The position numbers and the translations under genes are program-made. Positions 10,195 to 22,700 of a stretch of DNA of 64,000 nt are shown here, piece after piece. The stretch comes from Apoda limacodes (lineage: Eukaryota; Arthropoda; Insecta; Lepidoptera; Limacodidae): contig OX291546.1 in assembly GCA_946406115.1 (NCBI GenBank), positions 9,913,019 through 9,977,018 of the forward strand, given 5' to 3'. The notes under the pieces are model-generated. The model was not told where the DNA came from. It made no database searches and saw nothing but the letters and a program-made list of their open reading frames with translations. Positions within the stretch are counted from its first letter, which is position 1. Each line of letters begins with the position of its first letter.

Positions 10195-13180
10195 GTTTAG
10201 CTCCTTCGAGCACTATGTCCGTTTTGTCTATGAGCTGGATTGCTACGATGTTCACTTGATTTTTGATAATTTTATCGACAAACTCTATTTCAAGGTCCCA
10301 GTGGAGATCATCGTTTTTTACTTACCAGGGTGCATTAACTATTGCCCTGAGAACCTTATTTTGGAATCTTTGAATAATTGCGATATTACTATTTTTGGTA
10401 AATGTGCAAAATGCCACACACCTAAGACCATACTTGGCCACACACACACATAGGTCCACACTAGCATTATGACTTGTTTCTATAGTAATATTTTGTTGTG
10501 CACGGCTTGTGAAGAATGTCTCCCAAGCAACCAATAACCAATACATCCGTATTGTACCGTAATTCTAACTCATCTTTTTTCTTCTTAGCGTAAGCTTCCA
10601 GCGTAGCGTCAAGCGCCATGCCTTAATACTTGCCGTATTTTCATATGATTTGGTTTTGTTGTTAATAAATATCGGACAGTACCTACTTATCTTTTTGTTG
10701 GTACAGTTTATTTGGATCAATTTGATTCATTAAAGTTTGTTCTCCATTTCATTGTCTATTCATGGATTTTATTAACCACTGCTTGTACCTTTTCAGTTGC
10801 TTCTGCATGCATGCTATTTTGTAATTAAGGGATGTCACTGGTGTATAAAAGGCTTAAAGCCGGACCTAATACCCTTCCTTGAGGCAACCCAGCTTTGATG
10901 CTTTCAATTTCAGAGTATGCATCTTCTTGACCTATTCTAAAAACTGTATCCAATATATACGATTCTAGTAAATCTGCATATGCTTTAGGTAGCACCTTTC
11001 TAAATTTAAGTATAAGGCCTTCGTGCCATACCTTATCAAATGCCTGGCTACATCCAGAAAGTCAGTAGACCAGACTTGTTTGTCTTCGAGAGCTTTCTCC
11101 ATAGTATATGTAATTCTGTGAACTAGATCTATTGTGGAGTGCTTATCCCTGAAGCCAAACTGATAGTCTGGGATAATCTTTGGTTTTCAGTATAGATTTT
11201 AATCATTTAAACAGAAGTGGAAAAAGGGAAATAGGCCTGTATGATGTTGCGTCACTAAGCGGTTCTCATCACTTCAGCTACTTTTCATAAATCTGGCACA
11301 TATTTAAACCTTAGTGCATTGTTAATGAGGTTTGTTGGCTTGACTTAGGCTTTTTTGGAAGATTGTGCAGTATTTAGCCTGAAATAAGATCAAAAACAGG
11401 AGATTTAGGTAATTTTTTTTTTTTTTTTTTTTATACCACTAAGGTGGCAAACAAGCCTGGTCCGCCTGATGGTAAGCGGTCACCGTAGCCTATGGACGCT
11501 TGCGACACCAGGGGCATCACTCGCGCGTTGCCGACCCTTCAGAAATCTAATAACTTCTTTTTTGAGTCCTTAGAGAAAACTTTGGCAGGGAGCTCATTCC
11601 ACAACCCAAGCGTTCGCGGGAGGAAGTTTCTCTGAAACCGCACTGTGCGCGACCACTTCGGTTCCAAAGTGTGAGAATGAATTCCCTATCGATGGCGAGC
11701 GGTGCGATGGTAGAAAGTAGCCGTGGGCATCATTTCGAACAATTCCTCAGAACACAATCCATTGTACAAGCGGTAGAACACACACAGGGAGGCAAAGTCT
11801 CTCCTCAGACTTAAGGGCTCGATACCGCAAGTGAGTTTGGGATCGTCGACAATTCTCACAGCCCGTCGTTGAACCGAGTCAAAAGGGTCAAGCTGGTATC
11901 CGGGTGCACCCGCCCAGAGATGGCAGCAGTACTCCATATGGGGCCGGACTTGCGACTTGTAAAGTAGCAACCTTTGCCCCGACGTGAAGTACTGCTTCGC
12001 TCTGTTGAGTACACCAAGTTTTTTGGACGCCAGTTTTACCTTGTCTAGCAAATGATCTCGGAACTGAACATCGCTGGAGATGTCAACGCCAAGGATCCCA
12101 ATGCTCTTGGAGATGGAGAGGGGAGTGTTCTGGAATTGTGGGACTACAGTGAATGGGGTTTTTTATTTGTTTATACGGTGTTTTATTTTCTGTAATACTT
12201 CTCGTGGTGAAACAGGCTTTATATATAGTTGTTTATTTATATTACCTTCATTTGGTTTAAATATGCTCTCCAGATTCTCAACAAACATTTTTGCTTTTTG
12301 GTCATTGCTGACAGACCACTTTCCAGGTCCAATTTTTATGGGAAGAATATCATAATCGGCTGTTTTACATTCTTTGGGGCTTTCCAGGGTGAGTTATCCG
12401 AGCTGCTACCGCTGGTTAGCTTTGGGAGATAGATCACAATTACCCTAGAATAATGATTATTTATCGTGGCCCTTTTCTTAATTTCTAGTGTTTCGAAGAA
12501 GACTGCTGTATTCATGATTTTTTTTTTCTAAATATATATGAAGTTGCTCTGGAGTTTTAAGTGGTACGCTGATCTCTATTTTCCGGTTTAGTTCTATTTA
12601 GGCCTAACACAGGATCTCTACATAGGCTGCGGTTTAACAGCCTGTGTAATTGCTAACTAGGGTGAGCTTAGGTTCTTTTGCAAAGCTTTTTTTTAGATTT
12701 TGTGTGAACTGAGTTCATATCATAACTCTGTTCTGTGCAGAAGTGGTTAGATGACAGATTTTTGTATACAAAAAAGTCTATTAAATCAGGGATTTTTAAC
12801 GGGTCAGTTGGCTAGTAGTTGGGCAATTTCGAAGATGCCACATCACATTTCATTTCTTGTAAGGCACTCATAACTTCCCTTACCTTTGTGTTCGTAAGCC
12901 TAGAGCCCCAGTATGTATTCTTGGCATTGAAATCAGCTCCCATTATAAATCTCTCACCATGTGGTAGTAAAAGATGCACTTAAGCATCTATTAATATCGT
13001 AAATCGTGGTGGACAGTATATTGCTGGTTGAGAGATAGCGATTTGTGTTAATAGAAATCGCAATAAATAATTCATTATGTTGTATATTTTATTTACAATT
13101 ACAGCCACCACCATTTTCTTTGTTAGCAGGGTGTAGTGCATGATAGACATTTTAACTTCTGGGTTCGAGTGACTATACAA
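10195..13180 (-). mobile_element. Degenerate jockey-type LINE, interrupted by another LINE
   Basis: On the minus strand, from right to left: an endonuclease piece (AIYCPPRF near 13010-13040; GADFNAKNTYWGSRL near 12900-12960), the linker to the RT (GPGKWSVSNDQKAKMF near 12280-12340; PREVLQKIK near 12200), RT motifs KSPVFDLISG (about 11380-11400) and FGFRDKHSTIDLVHRIT (about 11100-11165), and the RT C-terminus IIQRFQNKVLRAIVNAPW (about 10325-10380) followed by the DL..LEIEFVDKIIK end. Many stops and frameshifts make it non-functional. The order is that of a jockey-clade ORF2, broken by the insertion at 11413-12162. Confidence 0.78.
11413..12162 (-). mobile_element. 5'-truncated LINE copy inserted in the jockey element
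   Basis: Begins with a 20-base poly(T) (the poly(A) tail of a minus-strand insertion), then ATACCACTAAGGTGGCAAAC, and follows the LINE at 49971-53035 closely up to GTGAATGGGGTTTT. It encodes the RT C-terminal segment ([19 protein letters not shown] ... [13 protein letters not shown] ... [10 protein letters not shown]). The two copies differ by few bases plus a small deletion near 11555, so the family moved fairly recently. The jockey reading resumes on both sides, making this the younger event. Confidence 0.85.
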
Positions 13181-13204
13181 TATAAAATAAGTTGTCTGTC
13201 TGCC

Positions 13205-13925
13205 AGTACATGTCCTTTAAATCTTCGGCCCCATTGAAGTTACGATCAGAAGAAGGCATGAAAAGCGATGGGTAGCCTAGTTTGCATGCTTAACAGACAG
13301 AGCACTTAACGGCACTTTATTGCAAGATGAGGAAGCCCGAAAGTTATTTTTAGACAACGGGACAGCTCTTGTCAGCACCAATCGTTTGCTCAAAGAATTC
13401 CATACGATGACGTACAAGGTTTTGTTGCTAACAAAGGAATCGGTTCTTGGGAGCGATTAATACGCTGTGTTAAGGTTGCGTTGAAAGTCACACTAGTAAC
13501 TAAAGCTCCAAAAGAAGAAACTTTAAAAACATTACTTTTAGAAGCTGAAGCTATCGCGAATTCTCGACCACTCAGCTATGTCTCAGTTAATCCTAATAAT
13601 GAATAGTCATAAACACCCTTTTATTTCTTGGTAGGTTCTTCCAACCAAATATTGCCTGTTAACTTAGACGAAAGCCTTCAGACTGACCGATCATGTTTGG
13701 AGCCGCTCGGTTCGAGAAGTCATACCCACGATGCAACCTCGACAAACATGCGAGGTGACAAAATAGAACTTGATTTATTAATTGTAGATGAATCTCAACC
13801 AATAAGAGTTTAGCCAAAAGGACGCAGTATACAGAAGTTTCCTGGAAGAGACAGGGAACACGGGCTGTGGATGTTTTGACAGCAAGAGGCACGCTACGTC
13901 GGCCTCTTAAAAATCAGGTAAAGTT
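13205..13925 (+). mobile_element. BEL/Pao LTR retrotransposon, pol (integrase) remnant
   Basis: Forward reading gives the BEL/Pao integrase order: FGPIEVTIRRRHEKRW, then LDNGTALV (the D.GT catalytic region), KGIGSWERLIRCVKVALK, KEETLKTLLLEAEAIANSRP, FLVGSSNQILPVN, and the C-terminal DESQPIRV...KGRSIQKFPGRDREH region. In-frame stops and a gap after the first block show that it is dead. No LTRs were found. The BEL/Pao assignment rests on the W.RL.R.VK..L and PL(S/T).VS.(N/D)P patterns. Confidence 0.75.
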
Positions 13926-14985
13926 AGCTATTAATTAAGATTTTTTATAAAAGTACCATTGTTTATAGTAGTTTATTATTACAGCAGATTTCATTTTTAT
14001 TATATTAACAAAGTTTTCTTTGTTCTAATGGAGGGAGGATGTTGTGAAATCCTTGCCGTCGCGACATTTTCATTCATTCAAAAATCGATTGTTATAGGAT
14101 CGTTTTATTTGACAGTTTATTGTTACTGTGTTTATGCATCAGCAAAGATTTGTACTAATTGTCCAAGTGCAAAAAATACTCAGAAGTAGTATGACTGCCA
14201 TTCATTAAGAAAAGAAAGAATTGTCCAAGTAACTACATACATGATAGTGGATAGCAAGCAGTTTACTCAACCGAGAGGCTGACTGAATATCTTTACATTC
14301 TTGTACTACTTATTAAAAAAAATTTTAGACAGTCGCCATGAATTGCATTAACTCGGCTAAACGAATTTCCTTCCAGTTGATAAGAAAAATTGGACATAAA
14401 CCGATGGCTGCTTAGTTATGTTCTGTAATAAATAAAATGTCAATGTTTTGACAATTCATAAAAACATTAAATTTCAAGTTCCTTTTGAGACATTCCTTGT
14501 TTATTCTAATGCACATATGTGGAATATCATGACATAATTGGTTTTTTTTTATCATAAACACATGCATTTTCGGTAAGTCCAATCATTTTATGCGTGTATA
14601 TTTAGCGAAAGTGGTTCTTTCAAAAGCAGGTTATTTAGCCAAGTAATTGACTGAAATGCCAATATCGTTATTATAATTACACTGTTCTTAACGGAATCTT
14701 AGAAGTTTCTGAGAAAAAATCACAATTTTCCTAACTTTAGCGCTCTTATAGTATGATAATATAATATTGCCTTAATTTATTTTTATTAACCTTATCCCTT
14801 CATTATAATAACACAATAGCCATTTGGCATACAATTATTCAAAACCAGTTGTCCTGAACTTGGCTTAGAAAGTGTCCAAAACCTTTACTAACCATTACTA
14901 CATTACCATTATCTATACATATAAGAAAATGGTAGGAAAGTCAAAATTGTACATTGAATATTATTTTAAAAGAATACTTGGGGTG
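13926..14985. other. Intergenic, nothing recognised
   Basis: AT-rich sequence between the BEL/Pao remnant and the Helitron-like repeat. I see no protein similarity, RNA gene or repeat that I can support. Confidence 0.5.
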
Positions 14986-15245
14986 TGATCTACAATCGAT
15001 ACCGAAGCCAAAAATATAGTTTTTAGAATTTTTGTCTGTTTATCTGTTTGTCTGTATGTATGTTCGGGATAAACTCAAAAAGTACTGCATAGATTTACTT
15101 CAAATTTAGCACGAATATTATTAAGAAGTCGGGTCAACATATAGGCTACATATTATCACGCTATCACCTACGGGGAACGAGCAGTGAACCTTTATTTCTT
15201 GAACGCATTCTGTAACAACGTGTAATCTAACGACGCATATTTGAC

Positions 15246-15281
15246 TTGCTTCTTAATTATTAATTAATAATTAAGAAGCAA
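15246..15281. repeat. 36-bp perfect palindrome
   Basis: TTGCTTCTTAATTATTAA at 15246 is followed directly by its exact reverse complement, ending at 15281, so the whole 36 bp equals its own reverse complement. It lies inside the Helitron-like repeat and can form a cruciform or strong RNA hairpin. Confidence 0.85.
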
Positions 15282-15486
15282 ACTCACTCACTCTACTCAC
15301 ACAAAGCCATTTATTATATGTTAAAAAATCGTATAAAGTCGTAACTTCGATGTGTTATAATAATTTTTCACCATATAAAAATGTTTCCTATTTGCTAACT
15401 AGATGGCGCTGGCGTCGAATTAGATCGCGCTATGGTTCTGTTTACAAAGAGTGATCTGATAGTATAGCGTTCACGCAGACGACGTC

Positions 15487-17950
15487 CCCCACCTCAATAG
15501 GATCCCGGACAATATTGTCTCAGCAGACGATGTTAGTTTAGCGGTCGAAGCGCTTACTAGCCAACTCCAGTCCGCTGTAGCGGATTGCTCTAAGCGGATT
15601 ACAGTAGAGAATAATCTCCGCTGGAATCTGCCGGAGGACGTGAGGTTGCTATTGAGAGCTAAGAACGCGGCTACTCGGCGGTACGACAATTATTCGTCCG
15701 AGGTAAACAGGGCATCGCTCAGATCTTTACAACGTGCCGTAAAGACAAAAATAGCCGAAGTTAGGAACGAAAAGTGGGACAATCTCATGAAAGAGATATC
15801 GCCTTCCCACTTAGCGTACTATCAGATGGCTCGAGCGTTAAAATCCGACGTAGTGAGTACTATGCCGCCTTTAGTCGACGCAAACGCGACAATCGCATTT
15901 GACGACGACGAAAAGGCCAAATGCCTAGCCAAATCGCTAGAAAGTCAGTGTTCGCTCAGCGAACAACCCACTGACCAAGCTCACGTCGATGAAGTGGACA
16001 GGGAAGTGGAGCGGGGAGCGGCCCTTCCCCCACTGGACTTACTTCCCCCCGTAACAGTCTCTGAGGTCGAAAAGATCATCAAAGACTTACAACCCAAAAA
16101 GGCCCCGGGTGCCGATGGGATCTCAAATAGGCTTTTAAAAATCCTCCCCGCTCAGCATCTCCTTCTATTGGTCAGCATCTTCAATGCGGCCATGGCAAAT
16201 TGCATCTTTCCCGATTCTTGGAAAGAAGCTGACGTTATAGGTATCCCTAAACTGGGAAAACCTAGTAACGTAGCCACGTCATATAGACCCATTAGTCTCT
16301 TAAAGACTTTGGGAAAATTATATGAACGACTCCTCCTTTCTCGCCTGAAAGACTACGTTCAGTCTAAAGGCATTCTGATTGACGAACAGTTCGGTTTTCG
16401 AGCTAATCACTCGTGCGTCAATCAAGTGCACCGCATAACGGAGCACATCCTCCAAGGTCTCAATAGGTCCCCTAAGCCTTTCAGCACAGGAGCCCTCTTC
16501 TTCGATGTAGCGAAGGCTTTCGATAAAGTCTGGCATAACGGCTTGATTTACAAGCTGTACAATCTCGGTGTCCCAGACCGTCTCGTGCTCATCTTACGAG
16601 ACTTCCTTAGGGATCGTAGTTTTCGCTATCGCGTAGAACGAAGTCATTCGTCTCCCCACCCCATAGGTGCAGGTGTCCCCCAGGGCTCCGTGCTTTCCCC
16701 TTTACTCTATTCCCTATTCACAAACGATATACCTCGTCCCTCGAACGTTAATGTGGCGCTCTTCGCGGACGATACGGCGCTCTACTGTTCTCACCGACAC
16801 GTCCGTCGTATAAGCCTGGCCCTCCAGTCTGCCGCCAACACCTTAGGCGATTGGTTTCGGAAGTGGAGAATCGAGGTTAACCCCGAGAAATGTGCAGCAG
16901 TGCACTTCGCCCGGGGCCGAAAATCGGTAAAGGCCACAAGGCAACTCACCCCAGTCCACCTATATGGCCAACCCATTCCGTGGGTTAAAAAGGTCAAATA
17001 TTTAGGGGTCACTTTAGAAATTAAGACGAAATTTCAGAGCCCACATTAAAAGAGTAAGAGATCGAGCAGCCTTCGTTCTCGGTCGTCTTAAGCCAATGTT
17101 AAACAAGTACAGTAAAATGTCTCTTAGAAATAAGGTGACGCTTTACAAAACTTGTATTCGGCCCATACTCACGTATGCGAGCGTAGCGTTTGGTCACACC
17201 AACCCTACTTCCTTACAAGTCTTACAAAATCGCTTTATGCGAGGCGCAGTCGGCGCCCCGTACTATATGCGTAACATCGATCTCCATAGTGATTTCGAGC
17301 TCCCGACCATAAAAGCCTTCATCAAAGATGCGTCTAAACGCTACTTTGAGTCGGCAGCCCTCCACCCCAATCCCATAATTAGGTAATCTTCTAACTATGC
17401 CCCCATTAGAGGGGCCTTAGGACCATTTAGATATCCGAGGCACGTCATTACAGATTCTGACGACGAAATAACCAGCAGGCTCAAAGCTCAAGCGCCTTCC
17501 GCGCTCGCGCCCGCGAACACAGACTTTAATAATATATACAGAATACGTCGCCGCCGGCGGCGACGGGACATTAGACAGTTTAGTTTTCACACACACACAC
17601 ACACACACTCGAGCGCGCGGGTATACTAGGTTCACTAATATACCCGGGCGCTTCGACTAGTTAGATTTAATTAATAATAAGCGAGGGCTGAAGAGTTTCT
17701 TGCCGTTTCTACTCTTCAAAACGCCTTTGCTATTTTCCGAAACGGCGGTAAAATTTTAGTTAGATACAACTTTAGTTTCTAAGAGCGGTTGCCCAAGCCG
17801 AGGTTCGTGTCTAGGACACCCTTGCGCAAACCGCCCCAACTTTTCGCTGAAGAGTGCAAGCAGCACCGCAGCAAAAGTTAGTCCGCGTGTAGTTGTAAAG
17901 GCCATCTGCGGCCAACAACAGTAGCCAGTAGTTAGAAAAAAAAAAAAAAA
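15487..17950 (+). mobile_element. 5'-truncated jockey-clade LINE with poly(A) and target-site duplication
   Basis: The 469-codon open frame at 15640-17049 covers the linker and [87 protein letters not shown], the catalytic FADDTALY, then YLGVTL. A one-base shift near 17020-17036 moves the C-terminal part (RPILTYASVAFGHTNPTSLQ ... PRHVITDSDDEI) to another frame, and a stop lies at 17384-17386. A (CA)n run sits at about 17587-17608 and a poly(A) at 17936-17950. AGACGACGTC occurs on both sides (15477-15486 and 17951-17960): a 10-bp target-site duplication. The endonuclease domain is missing. Confidence 0.88.
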
Positions 17951-18008
17951 AGACGACGTCGCGGGCAGCAGCTAGTAGTCAAAATATTTTTGTTAAACAT
18001 TAATTGAA

Positions 18009-18303
18009 CGTCGGTGGTGGTCGAGGGGTTTAAATTTCACTTCACGTGCTAAGTGGCGGAGGTTCGATTCCTGGGTCGGCGTGTACCAATGAGTCTTTTT
18101 TTAATTTCTTATGTACACTGAGTTATTTATTCACACCACTGGCTTTTCGGTGAAGGAAATCATCGTGAGGAAACCTGCATACGTCAAGAGTAAAAAGACG
18201 TATGTGAAGTCCACAATCCGCACTGGGCCCGCGTGTGGACTATGGTACAAATCACCCTAGCCAACAGTGGGGACGTATGAAGGCTTGCGAGAGAGAGAGA
18301 GAG
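18009..18303 (+). mobile_element. tRNA-derived SINE with perfect 10-bp target-site duplication
   Basis: The head has a tRNA-like A-box region (GTGGTCGAGGGG) and a B box GGTTCGATTCC about 50 bp on. The body includes CACCACTGGCTTTTCGGTGA, ATCGTGAGGAAACCTGCATA and GTGAAGTCCACAATCCGCAC, and the element ends in a (GA)n run. ATTAATTGAA flanks it at 17999-18008 and 18304-18313. A copy in reverse orientation lies at 44455-44757, and a diverged one at 56890-57070. Confidence 0.88.
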
Positions 18304-18313
18304 ATTAATTGAA

Positions 18314-19560
18314 TTGGAACTGTTGGCAGCATATGCTTGTTTATCAGATTGCAATCAGACACACATTGATGACTGAGATGTTGGTAAAGATGCTACTAAG
18401 GTAAGTTGCTGAGGTTGTCCGTTTCAACTGAGTCACAGAGGCGTTTGCAATAACACATGCTGTGAATTAGTTCTATTGACTCAAAATTCTCAGCATTATA
18501 TTTACTTAGATCTGTTAGCTTATTCAAAGTCAGTATGTGCTCCTCTATCTCTTTTAGAGACTGTTCGTATTTGCAGGTCATCATCACCTGCGGACATCTA
18601 CATATGTAAATTTTCTATTTGTAAATTTGTCATTTGTCAAATGGTAAAATACAAATTTTATTATTTTTCTATAATGTTACATAGTGCATAAAATTATATT
18701 TAATACCTATTTTACACAAGTACCAACTTCACCTAATTTAACCTTTTAATGGAAATTCTACATTTTTTTTACTTTTTCGAATATATTTTTTAAGTTTGTC
18801 TAATATCACTCACTAAGTTGTAAAGCCTACTTAGCTATGATAGTTTTACTTTCAATTTCATTATATATGCTACTCTCATGATTTTTTCAGACACCCGAGA
18901 ATAGCCATTTAGCTGGCGGTGGGGACACTGGGCTGTAACAAAAATTTTCATCGTATCGCTGAATCCAAAAATCGTTTTCATAGACCTATTTATAGTAATA
19001 TTTTTAAGCAAGCTATCGAAAGACACCCTATACTTTGTCGGCCTAATTAAAATGTATACCCATGCCAAATTACAGGTCTCTGAGCTAAGCCGCGGACAAA
19101 CAATCAGACATGGCGAAACCTATAAGGGTTCCTAGTTGACGACGGAACCTTAAAAAGCGGTCAAGTTAGAGTGGGGTTCAATAATTGTGTGGTGGTACGG
19201 AATCCGGAAGTCCGACTCGCAATTGGTAATTTTTTTATTTGATAAGTGCATTTTAAACATGAACTATAAGTTGTTGGCATAGTGATCCATGCCTATCAAT
19301 ATAATTAAAAATTATATAAAAAAAATTGAAACTTTCATAATAAGAGATTGTCGTAATTTTTTTCCGAAATTCAATCCATGGTTTAAATCAAGTTAAAATT
19401 AATAAGTATATGGAATAAATTAAACACTTGTCTTAATTACTACGTGATTTAATATAGGTTCATATACGTTTTGACCTTACGTTTAAGGAGAAGGCTATAT
19501 CTGTTGGTCTTTTCTCTCTTACGCTTGCGCATTATCTACCTCACCACAATATTGATGAAT
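18314..19560. other. Intergenic, upstream of dynamin, with one repeat trace
   Basis: Mostly AT-rich. A decayed piece of the dispersed repeat seen complete at 24018-24455 is visible at about 19120-19225 (GGTTCC..., then GTCCGACTCGCAATTGG). I see no gene. Confidence 0.4.
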
Positions 19561-19631
19561 GAAAAATCAGTAGTCGTGAAGATCTGCGAAGAAGCTCATA
19601 AAACAAGGCGTATTTGAGAAAACCGGCAGCC
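19561..19631 (+). promoter_or_regulatory. Probable 5' UTR of dynamin first exon 1a
   Basis: Directly upstream of the exon 1a start codon. The sequence around 19567-19572 (TCAGTA) resembles the arthropod initiator TCAGTY only partly. The start context GCAGCC-ATG-A has a purine at -3. No TATA box is evident. The true transcript start could lie further upstream or in an unseen non-coding exon. Confidence 0.3.
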
Positions 19632-19795
19632 ATGACCGGGAACTTAGGGATGGAACAATTGATCCCAATTGTAAATAAGTTACAAGATGCATTTACTCAG
19701 CTGGGTGTTCATATGCAGTTGGATCTGCCACAAATTGCAGTCGTGGGCGGACAGTCTGCGGGAAAGAGCTCTGTGCTCGAAAATTTCGTAGGCAG
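19632..19795 (+). CDS. shi: Dynamin alternative first coding exon 1a
   Basis: 164 nt from ATG to ..GGC AG, donor GTACGT-like (GTACGTATT), phase 2. It encodes 54 residues: a [10 protein letters not shown] start, [30 protein letters not shown], then the P-loop QSAGKSS and VLENFVG. An upstream in-frame TTG at 19614 is not a credible start; the ATG at 19632 matches the length of exon 1b and the family N-terminus. It joins exon 2 at 42064 after 22.3 kb. Confidence 0.93.
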
Positions 19796-22700
19796 GTACG
19801 TATTATTCTTATTCAAATTAACGGTGAAAAAGTACTTAAGGTAGGTAGGTATACTAATTTCATGTATACTTGTAACAGCAGTACTTTTAAATATGACAAT
19901 TTATTTTCTATACTAAATCCTACATTTTATAAGCTTACTCCCGTATGTACCTGTTTAGTTACGTAACATTGTTATTATGAGAAAAACATCACGCTAGTAT
20001 GTAGTAAATGATTAATTTGAATAGTTTGCAATTAAATCTAATTTTTAAGCAAGCCTTCCATCTATTGTGGCAACGGTCTGTTGATCATTCCTTATTCTTA
20101 TATATATGCAACTTGAAAACTATAAACCATATTGTTGTATAAAATGATAAAAATACTTATTTGTGTGTACAAAAACATGATATTTAAATTTTATTACTGA
20201 TAACAGATTTTCCTGTTATAGCATTCGCACCATATAATTTATCAACGACAACAATTACGTATTTCATGGGCTACTATTTTTAAATATATATAAATAATTT
20301 GCTACATGAAATATAATTGTACAAAAAGTTAAGCTTCATATTATATATATTCTTTATATAAAATTTTACTATTTAGTAATTTTTTTATTGATGTGTTAAT
20401 TTTGCTTTACAAAAAACAGTACAAATGCCCTCTTAATTTCTTATCTTCAAAAGCAATAAAAGAATGTTAGCTCCTAAGTAAAACGTTTTAAAAACTTGAG
20501 ATAATATTTTGTGTAAAAAATATTAAACATTTATTTGTGTGACACGGATGAGTACAGTTCGCGCGGTGCCCTAGTTATTGTGCGCATGTCAAGTTGTATT
20601 GATTTACTAAAATCGAAATACCTAGGTATCACTGAGGAGGTGATTCTCAGTTATTTTTTAGTGTACCGAATAAACAATTCAAATGATTTTCAATTTAATT
20701 ATTTTTAATGCCAAATTGCTAAAATGGAATCCTTATAGTTTCGTTAAATTCGTCCGCTCGTGAAACAATATTGTAGGGGTAGCTCCATAAATTGAACTAA
20801 AACGGTAATTTTATTTAACGTACCCTGTTGTTGCGAGGGATTGTTGGATAGGGCTTTAAAAATTTGGAATTAAGGTTTTTAAATAACTTTTACTCAGGGA
20901 TGAATATTTTGCGAATTTATTAACTTTAAAAGCTAAAAAAATGGCGTCCCCTCTCTAACTTTTAAACTACGTGTTATAATAATTTGAAAAAAATCGCGAT
21001 CATTGGACTTTATAAATACTGTTAACGAATCTTTATTTGAAGAAGATTGTTTTACAGATATTTGCAATGAGAATAAATTAATAATTCTTAAACTTAAAGC
21101 TGTGACATCTCTAGAAAAAGGGTGCCGGTTCGATCAGTGTAAAAAGACATATGATACTATTGAAGCATACAAAGAGACATTGTACGTACGAATCTCGATT
21201 TTCTGGATCTTTTATTGAAAAATATAAAGTAAGCTAATGTCATTGGTCATATTAATATATATTTTATGAAATAATAATCAAGGAAATATCGCTCTTAGTT
21301 TTCCAAACAATTTGAATTAAAGGCCAAAAATAAAGTTTCAGATTTTTTTTTCTAAATGCTTTAATAGCCAAATTATTATAATATTAGCAAATCGACTAAA
21401 TAAGGTTCGAGCTTTATCATTGTCAACCTCATTTTTCACGTGAAAAAGTGTATCTATGAAGTTATTGCTTTCAATTTTGTATAGAATTCCCCACGGTTTT
21501 ATTTTTTAAATGATATTGCATTTCGCTCATAATAGCATTTTCTTATTTTCCAAAAAAATCTTATCTATTTTACAAAGGTGAGTTTATTCGATATTTATTC
21601 CATAAACTTTATGCCTCTGGGAAATAGACGTGATGTTATGCATGTATGCCACTTTGATGGTTTTCTCTCTCCTCTTAGTTTGTTGTTTCTGTTTACTTAG
21701 TCACAAAATAACTTAATAAAAAAATATAGAAAATTACAGGCCACGCACGAAAAATACGTTAGTACTATTGTCCGTAACGTATCTGAGCGGCGACCGCCAT
21801 TTTGGTTAAACTTACGTGCTGCGGTCTATACTAGTTTGCTTTTGTTCTGTAGGTGTATCAAAATTACTATCTAATGGTGGGTCTTCATGAACATTTATAT
21901 TTCCCTCATTATTAATTCAATAAATCATCATTTTCTTTTTTATCAAAGAGCACTTCTCATAAAAGTATTATTAGAATGTTCTACCATTTCTTTTTTGTAG
22001 ATTTTGTTTAAGTATTTTAACATCTCTAATAATGATAACATTTTCTATTTTAAACTTTAAAATTCGGTTGACTTTATGTTTTCTGGCTGTAAATTTGCCG
22101 TTTCTTATTGCTTTCTTTTCCCATTTTCCTAACGGCGTTACATCTTCAAAGTTGCCACATGGACTGAAATTTGTCAAATAGTTAGCCTTAGCTGAAAATA
22201 TGCTATCTTGGCATCAATCAGCATGCTTCTGGCTTGGTCTAGTTAGGTTCTATTCCTTCTTTCTACCAAGCCATTTCATAAGGCGTATAAGACGCTGACA
22301 ACCTCCTTTTAATTCCATTGTTTTTGAGGTTGTACATGTCAAAGTCATGAAATATATACTTTAATCTATTATCATTTTGTAGATACACTATTTTTCGTTT
22401 AGTGGATCTTTTCGTCGTTCGTCGTTTCAGCCGGAAGACGTCCACTGCTGAACATAGGCCTCCCTCAAATGTCTCCACAACGGCCGATCTTTACTCTTCT
22501 CTTAAGCTCCTTTTTTTGACATACTTTTTAAGTCCATTATTTACCTTAGTTTTACTGATCTTAATAGCAGACGTTTCTTTGATAAAAAGTCTTGTCCACT
22601 TTGTAAGAATGATAAGTTTCTCAACTCTGATTCTGATAAACTTCAGATACTATAAATATTCTTACTTATAAGACATTTATGAAAGATAACAGTCAATAGC

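Larger units (their letters stand above)
14986..17977 (+). mobile_element. Helitron-like repeat split by a LINE insertion
   Basis: The left part (about 14986-15486) contains GTCTGTTTGTCTG-type sequence, a run of tandem-like features and a 36-bp perfect palindrome. It ends in GCGTTCACGCAGACGACGTC. After the LINE, the right part (17952-17977) continues as GACGTCGCGGGCAGCAGCTAGT, the usual terminus of a very common lepidopteran repeat (GACGAAGTCGCGGGCAACAGCTAGT-like). The CTAG end is Helitron-like, but no hairpin or 5' TC end was confirmed; the class is inference. Confidence 0.5.

Noticed and set aside
17390..17640. Possible separate gene in the Arg-rich and (CA)n stretch
   Set aside because: It continues the LINE C-terminus and 3' UTR, up to the poly(A) at 17936.
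18050..18090. tRNA gene suggested by a perfect B box (GGTTCGATTCC) and an A-box-like motif
   Set aside because: No cloverleaf acceptor pairing was found, and the motif is the head of a repeated SINE with a 10-bp duplication and two relatives in the window.
19614..19631. Upstream in-frame start for dynamin exon 1a
   Set aside because: The codon at 19614 is TTG, and the ATG at 19632 gives the same length as exon 1b and the family N-terminus.
21003..21218. 71-codon frame with a protein-like look in the dynamin intron
   Set aside because: No family recognised and no acceptor or donor pair that would make it an exon; left as unassigned.
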